A DNA stretch of 64,000 nucleotides. Source: Plicaturopsis crispa FD-325 SS-3 (Eukaryota; Basidiomycota; Agaricomycetes; Amylocorticiales; Amylocorticiaceae). The translations under genes and the position numbers were made by a program. The notes beneath the pieces were generated by a model. The model did no database searches. It was given only the letters and a program-made list of their open reading frames with translations, and was not told the DNA's origin. The stretch lies in NCBI GenBank assembly GCA_000827205.1, contig KN832562.1, positions 301,463 through 365,462 on the forward strand, written 5' to 3'. This document shows, in pieces, positions 46,416-59,187 of this stretch (position 1 is the first letter of the stretch; every line of letters starts with the position of its first letter).

Positions 46416-49025
46416 ATGGCCCCCTCACTCGTTTACACGCCGTTGGAGGAGATTCCGAAGGTGCGCATGCTTTCTACATGTTTACATGACAGCGTATTCA
46501 CGAGATGGACTCCTTGGCGAGACAGATCCGCGATCACCTTCGCGCAGGCTTCAAGTCCGGGAAAACAAAGTCCATTGCGTATAGGAAAGAGCAGTTGCTC
46601 GGGCTCGCGTACCTCATAAAGGACAATACCACGGCGCTTGAGGATGCGATTAGAGAGGACATGGGTCGGCATGCCCTTGAAACCGCTGTGTATGTCCCTA
46701 TGTCATAGCTCACTTGGACGGTACTGATGCCGCGCCACTGTGCAGAGCCGATATTGGCGGAATGATAGTTGAGGCCAAGGTAGCGTACGACAACGTCGAG
46801 AAATGGGCGAAAACCGAACGTGCGCCGTTCAACTTCAACTATGCCGCGATGCGTCCCTCCATCCGCAAAGAGCCCAAAGGTGCGTACCCTATGTCCACTT
46901 ATACGCCGGGGCACCGTCCCATACGCAACATATAATCCTGCAGGCGTGGTGTGCATCATCGGACCCTTCAACATACCGGTTTGGTTACTTTTAGGTCCAC
47001 TCGTCAGTCAATTCATTATCGGTCATGGTAACTTTGACATCCTTACCATGGCTACATTTTACGCACAGGCGGGTGCGATCGCAGCAGGCAACGCTTGCGT
47101 CCTCAAGCCTTCGGAAATGGCTCCCGCTACTGCCGCTTTGATAACAGAGTTATTGCCCCGTTATCTGGACCCCGAGCTCTATGGTGTCGTCAATGGCGGC
47201 GTTGCCGAGACTACTAGGGTGAGCTGAAGCTATCCTTTATCACCCACTGATCCGTCTAACACTGCTGCAGTTACTCGAACTACAATGGGACCATATCCTA
47301 TACACCGGTGCACATCTGCGTCGTACCGTGTCTTTTTCAAACAGCCCGCTGACATTTCATGAACTTTAGGTAACGGGAAAGTAGGCCGGATTGTATCTAT
47401 AGCAGCTGCAAAGCACCTTACGCCAGTGACTCTTGAGGTGAATATCAGCCTATATTCTTCAGACTTTGATGACACGATGCTGAACCTGAACCAACCAGCT
47501 TGGAGGTGAGAATAGATACACAAATCAACAACTGTTGTTTACTAAGGTGGTGGCATTACCTAGGCAAGAACCCCGTCGTCATCGACCCAAAATGTGACCT
47601 GGCGGTCGCTGCGAAGCGGATTTTATGGGGCAAGGCAGCCAATGCAGGGCAGGTTTGTTTTGCTGGTAATATTGGAAACTAGCACGATCTAACGCCATCG
47701 CATAGCTGTGCGTCTGTCCTGACTACGTCCTGATTCAACCGGAGGTTCAGGACAAATTCATCGCAGCCTTGAAAGAAGCGTACGCCTATCATAATTCACC
47801 CATCTCCAACATCGTGTTGATACTAACCATTTTCGTAGGCATGACACTTTCTATCCTGAAGGCCCAGCAAAATCAGAATCCATGGGCCGCATAATCAATG
47901 CAACGCACTTCAAGCGTGTCAAGACCCTCCTCGACAACACGAAAGGCACTATCGCCTTCGGTGGCGAGACAGATGAGGCTACGCGGTATATCGCTCCTAC
48001 GGTAGTGACGAACGTTACCGGAGATGACTCGCTGATGTCAGAGTGCGTGTTTCCTGCGAGGTCCAGACGCTTCTCATGAAGGCTAACAACGTGCAAAAGG
48101 GAGATATTCGGCCCCGTCCTAGCTGTGATATCGGTGAAGGACGTCGATGAGGCGATCGAGTTCATCAATGCGAGGGATCACCCACTCGCGGTGTACGTAT
48201 TCAGCCAGGACGCTGCATTCAAGAGCAAAGGTCCGGTCCGGTTCTTGGTCTCGATATGCATGCTGCATACTGACGTGGATGAACAGTATTCGACAACACG
48301 CAGAGCGGTTCTGCACTTGCCAATGATGTCGTCATTCACCCTGTTATCGACGGACTTCCCCTCGGAGGCGTTGGTCCAAGTGGATGTACGTGCCCCTACC
48401 CAAAGAATCTCCGGGCATTTTGCTCATTCGGGTTTCAACGTAGCCGGCATGCACACGGGGAAATACTCGTTCGACACGTTCACGCACCTGCGGGCCACCA
48501 TCGACTCGCCTAAATTGTACGTCTCGTGGCCAAATCATGCTGCCCTACCGTCGGCTAAGGTGTTGTTTCCTCGATAGCGTCGACATCGTTATGAACGCGC
48601 GTTATCCGCCATACACGGTACGTCGTCCACGTTGCAGATGTAGCGGTTGACGCGTGCTGACCGTCGGCAAATGCTGCTTACAGACGAAGAAGATGAATCT
48701 GCTTAACTCGTTGTCGGTGCCTAAGCTGCCTGCGCGGAAGAAGCCTACTGCGGGCGATTCGAAGTCGGACGTCGATGCTGCACCGGCCTCAGAAGCTCCC
48801 AAGGCAAATGGCAGTGATGCTGCTGCCAACGGCGCCGAGCCAAATGGCAATAGCGATGCGCCGGTAGATGGTACCGAGGCGACAGCGAACGGTGCTGAAG
48901 GCAAAGCAAACGGCTCCGAGGGCAAAGCAAATGGTTCCGAAACCAAGGCAGACGGTAGCGTGTCCAGGGCGAAGGGCCCCACGGCGAAGAAGTCACACTT
49001 GCGGAGGCTGACAGCGATATGGTGA
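46416..49025 (+). CDS. Fatty aldehyde dehydrogenase 2 (ALDH3-like), no membrane anchor, Asn/Gly-rich tail
   Basis: Paralogue of the gene at 4892-7350. The start MAPSLVYTPLEEIPK is at 46416; over ten exons follow, mostly with the same junctions. Landmarks: IRKEPKGVVCIIGPFNIPVW, VLKPSEMAPATAALI, LQWDHILYTGNGKVGR, LTPVTLE, LGGKNPVVIDPKCDL, NAGQLCVCPDYVL (catalytic Cys kept, preceding Thr replaced by Leu), EIFGPVLAVISVKDVDEAIE, DHPLAVYVFSQDAAF, LPLGGVGPSG, GMHTGKYSFDTFTHLR. The C-terminus differs from copy 1: after NARYPPYT and LPARKKPTAGD come about 90 residues of repeated Ala/Asn/Gly/Glu units (EGKANGSEGKANGSE) and a basic end (KKSHLRRLTAIW), with no membrane helix. It is therefore probably soluble or differently targeted. 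Head-to-head with HOM6. Confidence 0.88.
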
Positions 49026-52000
49026 GGTTGTGGTGAGGAGATGCTCGCAGAGTACCTGTTGGTGGTGCCGTTAGTGCACTGCTACTTGTCGATGACTATC
49101 TGTTTTGCGCTCTGTCTGCAGATGTCCTTATTTTGTAATAATAATCCTTTAACTGCTACGTGCACTTTAGGAACGATGAAATGAACAGTCCAGGATCTCA
49201 AGCTCGTATGGTCCAACGACTCGTCATGATATTATTGTCCCTGTGCATAGGGCATACATCAAGAATGTGTGACTCGGAGATAAACGACATCTAGACATGT
49301 GCATGAAGTTAACGTTGAACATCTGGTTCCGTTCAGAACCATGATGCAAACCAGCGAGGTTGTTCGACGTCGGGGTGCGAGAATGCTTGTCGGAGCAAGA
49401 GGCCTTGGGTGGTTTCAGAGCTTTTCCAAGGCATCCCCGCATCTGCCCAGCAAATCTATGATCGCCGTGCGACGATGGCGAGTTTCCGTTGTTGGACGGA
49501 CTCGGACGCATGTTCTCCACGCTCTCCTGTAGGTCATCGCTTGCCCAGCATACACATGCAGCGGTAGTGATATGAAAAATGTCTGGGAACGGCGGGACTG
49601 CACTCGCAAGCTGGCCTCGAAGTCCGGATAATTGAGCCGGTGCTCGCGATAATGAGATGCATCGGCTGGCGGAATTTTTGCGAGCTGATAAGTAGCGTGT
49701 ACCCTACGGCTACATACACGCCGGTGGAAGGGCGGCCGTGTAGAGTAGGATTTTTGCTGTAAGATGTGGGTCCGCTCGGAACGGCCTGTTTTAGTCGGTG
49801 GGGACGCAAAGACAAGGGCGAAGAACAGAAAACTGCAGTCAAACGGAATGTCGGCATGTGCGCAAAGAGAGGGTGCATCGGAGACACACCTTGAGTCAAA
49901 AAATGCAAGTGCCAGGCAAAGATATAGCGAAGACACCCGCAGTGCACGAAGAAAAATTATCCGCTGCACGCGAGGTCTTTTGTGTCGCATAACGGGGGCC
50001 TTAGCCACCCAGTATGTTGGGTGCGGTGAATAAGATTCCGGAGTGGCGCGCACGATTTGCAGCGGCATGTACGGTCGATCCTGCGGGGGAGACAGCAGAC
50101 CGCGACCATTTTTCTGCAACCAGTAGACACTAGGCTTGGAAAGTAGAGGACGAGATTGGAGGAGCGGCAGACGCGGCACGGGGTGGCGGCCACGGACAAA
50201 GAGGAGCGCCATTGTCCATTGTCCATTTTCACGCTCCGCGGCGTCAGCGTCCATTTTCTGTTCCACTTGCGCTCGTTCGTCTCTTGCACTACGACCACCA
50301 ATATCTGCTGGTTATTGAGTATCGCAGAGAGCTGCCCGTCGCAGAAAGCCCGACCGTAGCTCGTCGTACCCCTCGCATTTCTGAGCGATCGTCGCAGCAA
50401 GCATCGAACGCCGAGGTCGAGATCGCGATGAACCGCAAGCCCTCAAGATGAACCGTAGATCCTCAAGATAAATCGTAGGCCTAGTCGATATCGAATATCC
50501 TCCTCCATGTCGGCCAGCCACATTTTCGTTATGCGACGCAACTCCCGATAGCGATTCGAGAACCTCCTTCAATTGCAGCAAATCCAAACATCAAGACGTC
50601 CAGTGACCAGCATCGTAGCCTCAGTACTTGTCGTCCAGTGATGCATAGTTGTCTTCGCGATCTCAAGGGTCGACCGAGTAATCGTATCCTACGCCGTCGT
50701 TCAATAGTTGAAGGCCGATCACTCGAGGGCTCATCGAATGGCCACGTCCATTCCAGAAATACAACGAGGCGAGCGGACGGCGATCCACGAAGTCGTCCCC
50801 CGAGGCTACCAGACTCCGCCTACTAGGAAGACCCATCGAATGGCCACATCCATCGAAGAGATGCAACGAAGACCGCGAGCGGACGGTGATCCTCGAAGCC
50901 ATTCCTCGAGGCTACCAGACTTCGTCTACTGAGGGTGGGTACCTTTATACGCGCACACATAGATGAGCACAACGCTTTCGTTCTCAAGAAGACTCACTTG
51001 GGCCTGTCGTTGGTATTGTGCGGGAGCCATTCGCACCTTACTGGACGGTGAGGTCCTTCGCTCAGTCCGGGTTCGTGGCCTCGGAAAGGCATAACCTATG
51101 CACAGTGGACAAAAGCATCACAGAACAATGCCATCGAGGTGAGCAATGGTTTTGTTTTGTTGTGCTCCTTCCTCGCCGGGAAGTGCTGCAGTTGACAATC
51201 CGAATATTGTCCACAACAGGTCCAGTACAAGGTAAACAATGGCACCTGGTGTCGAAGAACTCGTAAGTCTTTATCTCGAAGTTAGTCTGACACCCGAACC
51301 TGAGTATCATGGACAGATGGGCTTAACGGCCTGTTTTTGTTGGGCTAACGTTGGGCTAACGAAAGAGAATGTTCATCGAAGTTTATCCAGAACACAAGGC
51401 AGACACAATTGGATCTTGGTGAATATGGTCAGGGTGCGTATTTTGTTGATCGATCCCTGTGACTGACACGCAGGACAATGCAGAGCAGGAAAAATCATTG
51501 TAAATTCGGGACGGTTGGTACGTACTTTTGTCAGGCTCGCGAGCAGCTGTATCTTCTTATCCCTGCCGCACAATGCAGAAAAATAATGGGGATATCTGGG
51601 AACGCGTACCCCTGCACCATTTTTGCCGTGGCAGGTGCCTAGAACGAGTTCATGATAGGAAACGACGATTTCATTTCGGGAAGCACAATGTGGGCAACGG
51701 ACGGAGGTTTTCTGTGTGTGCTGCCTGCGTGCACCCCTCGGTAGACTGTATATGCGAAGAAGACCAGAAGACGCCACGAAGGATAAACAAAGGTGCGTAT
51801 CTTGTATCCGATTCTGCCTGTTCTGGCGTCTCACGACATTGTTCGCGAACGACGATTAGGGTCACGATGGACGCCCCAACTTGGGCTGTCTGTGGGAGTC
51901 CTTATCCAGGGCACAGCCTGCGCACTACGCCTCGTTGGCCAGGGCCAGATGGCAGCAAAACGGGCGTATCAGACCTGCCAAAAGCAAGCGCGGAAGTCGA

Positions 52001-52317
52001 AGAACAGGCAGCGTGGGCGGATATCGCATGGAGCCGGTCTTGGGCCCTTGTGCTGACATAATCACTGGGCTGAGCGGGCGGAGTTGGAAGCTGGCGCCAC
52101 TTCGCCCAAAGCCTGACTGCGAGCCTCGCATTTTTCATTTTCCCCCCATCATCTCCAACGCTTTCCCTCCTCTGCCTGCTGCATTCCTCCCGTTTGCCTC
52201 CTCTTTTTCCTATATCTCGTCGACCAAGACGAGCTCACAGAATCGCATTGTTTCCCCCTTACTTCCCCCAAATACTTTCCAACTTGAACCCCTGTTGCCG
52301 CCCACCACGATAGCACC
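49026..52317. other. Gene-poor region
   Basis: 3.3 kb between two forward genes. The longest open frame (49415-50266, reverse) has no domain and an odd composition, and I do not accept it. The stretch includes a duplicated ~100-bp unit at about 50733-50932, listed separately. The last ~200 bases are pyrimidine-rich and form the leader of the next gene. Confidence 0.45.
50733..50932. repeat. Diverged ~100-bp tandem repeat, two copies
   Basis: Copy 1 (about 50733-50827) and copy 2 (about 50836-50932) both run from ATCGAATGGCCAC through GAGCGGACGG and GATCC to GAGGCTACCAGACT, with scattered substitutions and small indels. Seen directly; no function suggested. Confidence 0.7.
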
Positions 52318-53592
52318 ATGATTCTCGTGCAGAAACAGCCCCAATTATCCTCCGTAATGGCCCTAGGCGGTGCTAGCATGTCTCCTGCGTACTCGCACCA
52401 CCGCAGGCACCCTTCTGCACCGATCGTGCAGGCCACTCGCACACCCGGTCTGCTCTCGCTCTCCAAGCCACCTGTCGTCGCACATCCGCGTGGCAAACCA
52501 CACCGCTCGCCCAAGCCTGCTCACGCACAGCAGCAGCAGGGCAAGGAGCGCGAGAACAGAGTCGAGAACAAGGAAAAGACTCCTTCAGCGACCACCCCAG
52601 ACAAGTGCGCCCGTGGTCGGCAACATGCGAAGCCCAAGAGGTAAATCAACTCGCAATCATTTATTTTGCCTTTTCCCTGATTGCCGTTGCACATTCATTT
52701 ATTTTCTTTGCCACAAAACCATGTCTACCGCAAAATCAGAAGTGCATCCCCAGTTCATGCACGACGCAGTCACACTCGTCAGCCTTCGCCCCCAACTTCA
52801 ACTTCTCCACCACGTCAGCACCAGCCACGTACCCCCTCGCAGGCAGAGGCTACTCACAGCAGCAATAATCTCTCCGACTCGGATTTTGACCCCTTCATCG
52901 TTACACCTTCATCAGACAAGGCCTCCGTGGCCAAACGCGAAGCACGCAACAAGCCCGTAAAGCGGCCTCAGGTGCCAGCCTCCGCCTCTTTTTCGGTTGC
53001 AACACCGACTCCCATTTCTAAATCGCAACCGAGGCGCATCCCACTCCCGCGCCCTGTCTCCCTTCCGCACGCGGCGATTCCCTCGCCCTTCCCCGTGTGC
53101 GATGACAATGATGACGACGAGCTGTCGACTCCGACAACTCCGCCGTCGCCGGTAGTACACCGGTCGCTTACTACTCCCTCGCCTGCTATGCACGGGTCAC
53201 TTCCCACGCACTCATTCAGTACGAGCACTCCGCAGGCTCAAAAGAAGAAGCCGACTATCAACACAGCGCGCAGCTACGGCTACGCATCTGAGGGCGCGCC
53301 TCACACTGCACCTCTATCTTCGGCTACTACCACACGCTTCCCGTTCGCGCGCACCCCGTCGCCGTCGCCGGCCCCTTCGCGTCAGTCAGATGTGCAGCGT
53401 GCCAAGAAGTGGCAGGGCATGAGTCTAGAGGAGAAAGAAGCACAGTTCGAGCAGGAGGCCTTTGCCAAGTACGGCATCCCCACACGCGCCGACCGCGCTG
53501 CAGAAAAGGCTGCACAGCAGAAGGGCTTTTTCGCGAGCTCGACGTTCCAGAACTCGCCTTCCCCAGAGGAGCTGCCCGACCCCAACTTCTGA
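52318..53592 (+). CDS. Hypothetical Ser/Pro-rich disordered protein
   Basis: Not assigned to a family. Exon 1 begins MILVQKQPQLSSVMALGGAS at 52318 (ACCATG context) and ends at a GTAAAT donor after KPKR near 52641. A ~130-base intron closes at CGCAG near 52770. Exon 2 continues in phase to the stop at 53590-53592, about 380 residues. The N-terminal SPAYSHHRRHPSAP is followed by long Ser/Pro/Thr-rich disorder. A short motif, DSDFDPFIVTPSSD, and a C-terminal helix, QSDVQRAKKWQGMSLEEKEA, followed by FEQEAFAKYGIPTRADRAAE, are the only parts that look conserved. This may be a regulator or RNA-binding adaptor, but that is a guess. A long CT-rich downstream flank follows. Confidence 0.8.
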
Positions 53593-55315
53593 GCGGCGCT
53601 TTACACTAGATCACTAATTCCGATCGCCCCCATCTAATCAGGTTTATACATCAGCAACCGGCCTCCTCGTTCTGGACACCCTCACCCTCTCATCCGTGCG
53701 GATGGCTGCCCATATTTCTCAGCGGCCTGCCATCCGCAGTCGTGCTATCGCTTATCGTTTCGCTGTCAATGTGTCATTACGCCCTTGTACAAAACGCGCA
53801 CTGCCCTTGTCGCCCGCCACGTCACCCGCGCCCATATTCGCTACGCCTCGCCCCAACCACTCGACCACGCGAGCGAGCCGCGCCACTGCTTATTTACTTC
53901 CCGGATCGACGCGCGCATCCATCACCCTGTGTTATTGGATTTTCTTCTTCTTGGGACTCTCGTCGTTTCGCCTCGACTCGGCCGTATTCATCCATTGTTT
54001 CAGCACTACCTCATCCCCACCCCTCTCGACTCCTGGTTATTTTATTTTATTATTTTTGGTTTCTGTTCCTGCCGATGCCATTCACGTTTCTAATCCTTCT
54101 TCCCCCTTCCTCCTATATTCTCTCGTTCTTGTCACATTACGATTTCTTCTGCTTGGTTTTTTGGGGGCCTTTGGGCCTTGATAACCTATTATCTTCTCTT
54201 TTTCTTTTTTCTCTACGTCTCGGCAAACAGTGTATCGAGTATCGGATTCCCACCCATCCACTCCCCTCCCCCATTCCCGCGGTCGACACCGCTCCGCCTG
54301 GTGATATATCCATCACGACTCACTACCCCGTAACTTAATCCATCCCATCGTATTACCGTACAACCCCACCATTCTCGTTCTGTGTACTGGTAAGCCTACC
54401 TCCTAATCATCAGCGTACTCATTCAGTTATTGACTGACATATGTGTGTGCTTTGTTAGATTTGACTGTATAAAGTACATCGCATACTCGCGCGGCGGCTT
54501 GGCGTCTTTCCTTCCCCTCCGCCTAGATCTCTCGCCTTTGCACAACCTCCGCACACCCTAGCGCGCGCCGCCGCTGTGAAACACGCTCGTTTCACGCCCG
54601 CCTCTCACAGACGCTACCCCACGCTCCTTCGCCTCTAGAGTTCATTGTCTCCCGTCCCCGTATCGATTATCGCGCCTCCCGCATTGTCGTCTCCCCGTAT
54701 CGATTATTCGCTCTCGCCTCTCGTCTGCTTCATAGACTCGCAATTGTACCACCACCCCCACCACCACTTGACCCACGCGCATCATCGTATATGCTTATCC
54801 ATACCCCTCACGGAGTAATAGACGGAGTTGGTGGCGGGGTCGGTCGTTGTGTGTTTGGTCGTTGGGTTCGTTGATGTTGAAGAAAGTTCAACTGGGCTGG
54901 GTTGTGGAGCAGAAGCGAAGAGAGTTGACCTGCTTTTTGTATGACTATGTTGATGAAGTGTTATATGCCGTGTGGCTTCGAATGCTACATATTTGTGGTA
55001 TTCATCTTGTCGTTTGGAACGACGTCTGAATCAGCGAGCGCTGTGGTGCGATGTTCAACGTCTAACCTCCACCCCCTTTTTAAGTGGAAGGGCCAGTACG
55101 CGCATTTTCATAGTCAAGCGTTCAACGTGCAGCGTTCAGCGTTCAGCGTTCAGCTCTGGGATGGTCTCTCCTCTATAGACCAGCCGTACCTTCCTTCTGT
55201 AACTGTGGGCAGTTTTTTTGCAGCAGCACCAACAAACACAGAGAAAATCCAGGACGCAGATGTTACAATTAAGTTGTCAGTAAAGCTGAGATAGAGAATG
55301 TCTAAGTTGCAACGT
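53593..55315. other. Pyrimidine-rich 3' flank and intergenic DNA
   Basis: 1.7 kb. From about 53640 to 54780 the forward strand is strongly C/T-rich, so open frames there are compositional artefacts. A possible untranslated-region intron with GTAAGC at 54391 and TTAG at about 54459 is visible. Near 55119-55152 a heptamer (AGCGTTC) is repeated about four times. It lies between genes on opposite strands with converging 3' ends. Confidence 0.45.
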
Positions 55316-58300
55316 TCAAGCACGATGTAGCCAGCCAACGTCGAGCCCCGTCATCATCCGCATGCCCTCCGGATACGCTGCATTGCTCTCCTTGAGCATT
55401 CCCGCCAGACGCCGGCAAACTTCCATCGGATAGAAAAGGTATTCCGCTTGAGGGAAACCGGGGTATTTGTTCAGAATACTACGTGTTCCTGTGAGCCCCG
55501 CGCATGCGACTGCAGAATACAAACAGCGACACGTACGAGTGTAGGTCAGAGGACGCGGTAGACGGGCCCAAGAGCTTAAACAGCACTTTTGCTGCCTGTA
55601 TCGGGCCTGTCCTGGGCAGGGCGTATTGTGTCCGCGCGACGTAGGCCAGCTTTATCCTGGGCTTGAAAAGCCAGATCTACAGATACACATCAGCGAACGC
55701 TCTTTGTGTGGTGTGCGGGAGACATACAAGCATCCGCGGTCGCTCGTCTTCCTCGTCGAGGACAACGAACCGGTACGTAGCATGAGCATGCACAAATTCT
55801 GACATGTCTTCCACGATAAAGGCCGACAATGGTACTCTGGACGGCCTGATCGTTCGAGGGGGTGCCGTTAGATTGTCGTTCGTGCGGCAGTGTAGATAGA
55901 TGTACTCACTCGGCTGTGGGACTGACAGGTCGTATAGAGTACTTTGCAAGGCGATAGACATTCACGGGGGTGCTGCCCGCTATTTGGTGCTCCTGACAGC
56001 GGCCCGTTACGGCACCGCATATACAACGGACAAGGCGCCAATCTTCCCCCCGCTGCAGGAAAATCGTAGGTTAGTCAACATTTTATCTCAATGGAGCAAA
56101 ACACAGAGATAGACGAGAAAGGAATGAATGTGATCCCAATGGTAGCTCCCGAGACATGGACCTTTGAACACGAGAGTTGTTTAATCGAGCAGCCAGACGC
56201 ACGCGCCTATTAATCTGGGACGCTTTGTATCAACCGAAAGCTCTCGCCTGCTGCCGTCCTGCGAGCCCAGACTTAGCCACAGTTATTCCCTAAAACCTGC
56301 TGAGGGCTTCAAGGAGACCACCAGTGACGGTCTGAGAACACAAAACAAGCAGCCGTTGGTAGGAGTCCAACGCCGGTCTTCTTGATCGTCCGATGATAGC
56401 AAAAAAACAAGAGTAAAATCGAGACATGCAGACGCACCTTCGCTTGCTCAGCAGGACAGAGGTTGTTCTTGACGACGGACGACTCCTCGAAGAGGATGTA
56501 GCTTCCACCGACGAGAGCCTGCCCAGCCTCAGGCCAGAACCCGCGTCCATTCCGCGCGACCTGCTCGTGAAGCTTCTGATCCGAATGGCACATCCACGCA
56601 TCGACGAGCTCTTCCCAGTGCTCCGACGGTAAATCGCGGTAGCTGCCTATCTGCGAAGAATGGATAAGCGGCAGGGAGCACGAGGCGCAGATGAAACTCG
56701 TCGGATTGGACGCAGACAGCTGCGACGCATCCAGTAGCGGGGCCGACTCGTTCTCGGCCGGGGCTTGACCCGCGGAGGGGGCGATCGTCGTCAGTTTCAC
56801 TTCATAATGTGACCCTTGGACTTTCACCTCCTTCTTCCCGGGGTGTACGTGCCCAGGAAGAGCAAGAGGAGAGGAGGTATTCGGTCCCGATTTCACGATC
56901 AGGCGCTCCCCGTCGGCGCCACCTGAGCTAGAGGGCAATACTTCGGCCTCCAGATCCACGCCAGGTGTCGCCCCGGAGACGGTCATAAACACCAATATAT
57001 GGCGCAAATTATCATGGTTTTCCGCAACATAGTGTACATCCAAGCCAACTGGGAAAGAAAAATACGAGTGAGAAAAATGAGACTGGTCGCGAGGACAATA
57101 TTTACCGCTGGGTATCGGCTCGAGGCCTCGAGATGAATTCGGTCGACTTGTCCGCGGGGATTTACGGAACTTCGACTCGCCTGACGACATGGATGAGCGC
57201 GAGGACGAAGGGCGGAGCCACGACATGGACGGTGCAGACATGCTGCGCGAGCGCCGTTTCTTGTCCAGCTCGGATTCGGACTTGAGCCTCGAGAGCATGG
57301 GTGCCTCGGGCACGGGTTCCTTCATAAAGTCGGGAAGCGACACCATGGCCTCGGGATCCGCCCGCTGGACACTCGCGGGGTCTGACATGGACTCGCGAAT
57401 GAATTCAGGCAGGGACAGCATCGTCTCGGGGTCGTCCTTCGTCCGTGGCCGGTGCACCGCGTCTTGTCCGTGAAACCGCCCCGCATCAGAGTGCTCGACC
57501 AGTTGCCCGACGAAGGCGTCGCGCTGCGGAACATCAGCCGGCTGCCCCCCTCACGAAAGCCACAAACGCACCTTTTGGATGTCGCGCTGTCTGGCTTTCT
57601 CAAGCCGCTTCTCCATCCCGCCCTCAAGGACGACGGACTGGCTGGTGATCTTGCGCTCCGACGCTTTGCCGAGCATCTCAAACATGTTCTCGAGCTCGCG
57701 CGCATCGCGTTCGCGCTCCTTGCCCTTCGAGCTGCCCGCACGCCGCGCCTTCTCCATCTGCTCGAGCTTCGCCGACTTGAGCTCGACGCGCTGATTGTGC
57801 AATTGCGGCGCCACGAGGTACAGCCTGTCGATCGCCATCGTGACAGCCTCAAGGTCGAGCCGCATCTTCTCGCCTAGCTTGTCATCGAATGGTGCGATCG
57901 AAGCTGTCTCCGCGTCATAATCAGGCGGCACGTCCAGCTTGTAGTCCTCCGGATCGTACTGCGGGGGGAGGTGGTCCGCGGCTGTGAAACGAGGAGGTAG
58001 CCCCTCCGTGCGTTCTTTGCACAATGCGACGACGCTTTCCAGCTCTTCGTCAATCTGCGTCCACAGCAGCGCCGTCTCGACCGTAAGCGCGGGGGGCGAC
58101 CCTGCATGCACGGCGTCTGGCCGCGAGAGGCGCTCGATTTGCAGATCACTCAGCTGGCGCTTGAGCGTGTCGAAGACGTCGACGGGTGAGGATTGCTCTG
58201 GTAGGGGGTGCAGCGAGGGCCCCGCAGCGGGTGCAATCACAGACAGACGGTCGAAATGGGAGAGCAGGGACACGAGTGTGCGCGCGAGGTGGGCATCCGT

Positions 58301-58815
58301 GGGGTCGAGGTCGAGGTTCTGGACGCGCTCTTCGAGTTCCCGGATGAGAGCCGTGTCATTTGCTGATTCTGCGATAGGAGTGTTACTGTCAGAATCACGC
58401 GTACGCAGATTGGACACCAAAGTTTGTAGGGCAGATGCGGCGTTGGCGTCAGGCAGCGCGGACGACGACTGGGCGGACGAAGGCATGGAATGCCTGCGGT
58501 CTGGCACGATTGGGTGCCATTTTGTCGGTGCAGACAGCAGGTTGTTCAAAGTCATTAAACATGACTTTTGAACGAATGCTATGGACGGCAAAACCTCGTG
58601 CTGCGCGATTTTTTAGCTAGCTTCGGCCACTAGAATGAAAGACTCACGTTTGCTGTTTCCGACGAGTTCGCTGGCCGTGCCACTGCTTCGCCTTCAGTCC
58701 CATCAGAGAGTTGTTCCTCGAGCATACGTTGCCTCTCGGCGGTAGGAAAAGGTGTTGGAACGGCTCCAGATGGAGTATCGTGCGTGAGCGCCCTGGGTCG
58801 CGTCAAAGTAGCCAT
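55316..58815 (-). CDS. Large HECT_2 (E2-binding, UBE3D/Ipa1-like) ubiquitin protein
   Basis: Putative HECT-like E3/E2-binding protein. Eight exons fit in phase: 58815-58648, 58594-57572, 57523-57106, 57048-56438, 56052-55910, 55845-55728, 55676-55537 and 55478-55316, about 927 residues. The first 480 residues are not typical of the family: an acidic/helical region with LPPQYDPEDYKLDVPPDYD, a charged coiled-coil-like stretch (ELKSAKLEQMEKARRAGSSK) and a Ser-rich linker. The HECT_2 part starts around VGLDVHYVAENHDNLRHILV. It then has FICASCSLPLIHSSQIGSYR, DLPSEHWEELVDAWMCHSD, CICGAVTGRCQEH and VYRLAKYSIRPVSP, and ends IWLFKPRIKLAY, LNKYPGFPQAEYLFYPMEVC, TGLDVGWLHRA. The intron 56437-56053 is 385 nt, long for this genome. 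Two genes joined by me cannot be fully excluded, although the frame is continuous. Confidence 0.82.
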
Positions 58816-59187
58816 TAAACCTGGAGACTAAAAAGCTGTCGTCCGCAAGCGTTCATGAGAGAGTTGATATATGCTGTTTAGATTCTGAAATTAGCAGCGC
58901 CTAGCAGGCGGCTATGCGGCTGTTCAGGTAAACTCGTTGTGCCTTGAGGCTTGCAAGCGATGATTTCGATGCCGATGGCTGAGGAGTGGCGTCAGCTTTC
59001 TGTCTTTCGGCCCGCCATGTCAATTCTTATACAAGTCCGTCGCAAGTCCGCATGCTCTTTGCCCGCAACCTATCCGCAGGCCACCGTCGATATAACGCTC
59101 AGTACACCTAGCGGGTCAAACCTAAACGCCCTCTCTCCCTAGCCGTCATCGTCTGGACCACTCTTATCCGCAGCACAGGCCGAGAAT
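58816..59187. promoter_or_regulatory. Bidirectional promoter region, HECT_2 gene / DUF676 lipase
   Basis: 372 bases between divergent starts. No gene seen. Shared regulation is inference from the arrangement. Confidence 0.4.

Noticed and set aside
49415-50266. 283-residue reverse-strand open frame
   Set aside because: No domain, composition unlike neighbouring proteins (rich in Arg, His, Ser and Cys), and overlapping frames on other strands of similar length. Best explained by chance in GC-rich non-coding DNA.
53696-54338. 161- to 198-residue forward open frames
   Set aside because: They come from the pyrimidine-rich tract, where stops are rare. The translations are low-complexity Ser/Pro/Leu/Phe.
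55119-55152. AGCGTTC heptamer repeat as a telomere-like or binding-site array
   Set aside because: Only about four units, one of them altered, and similar CGTTCAA strings occur nearby by chance. Too short to interpret.
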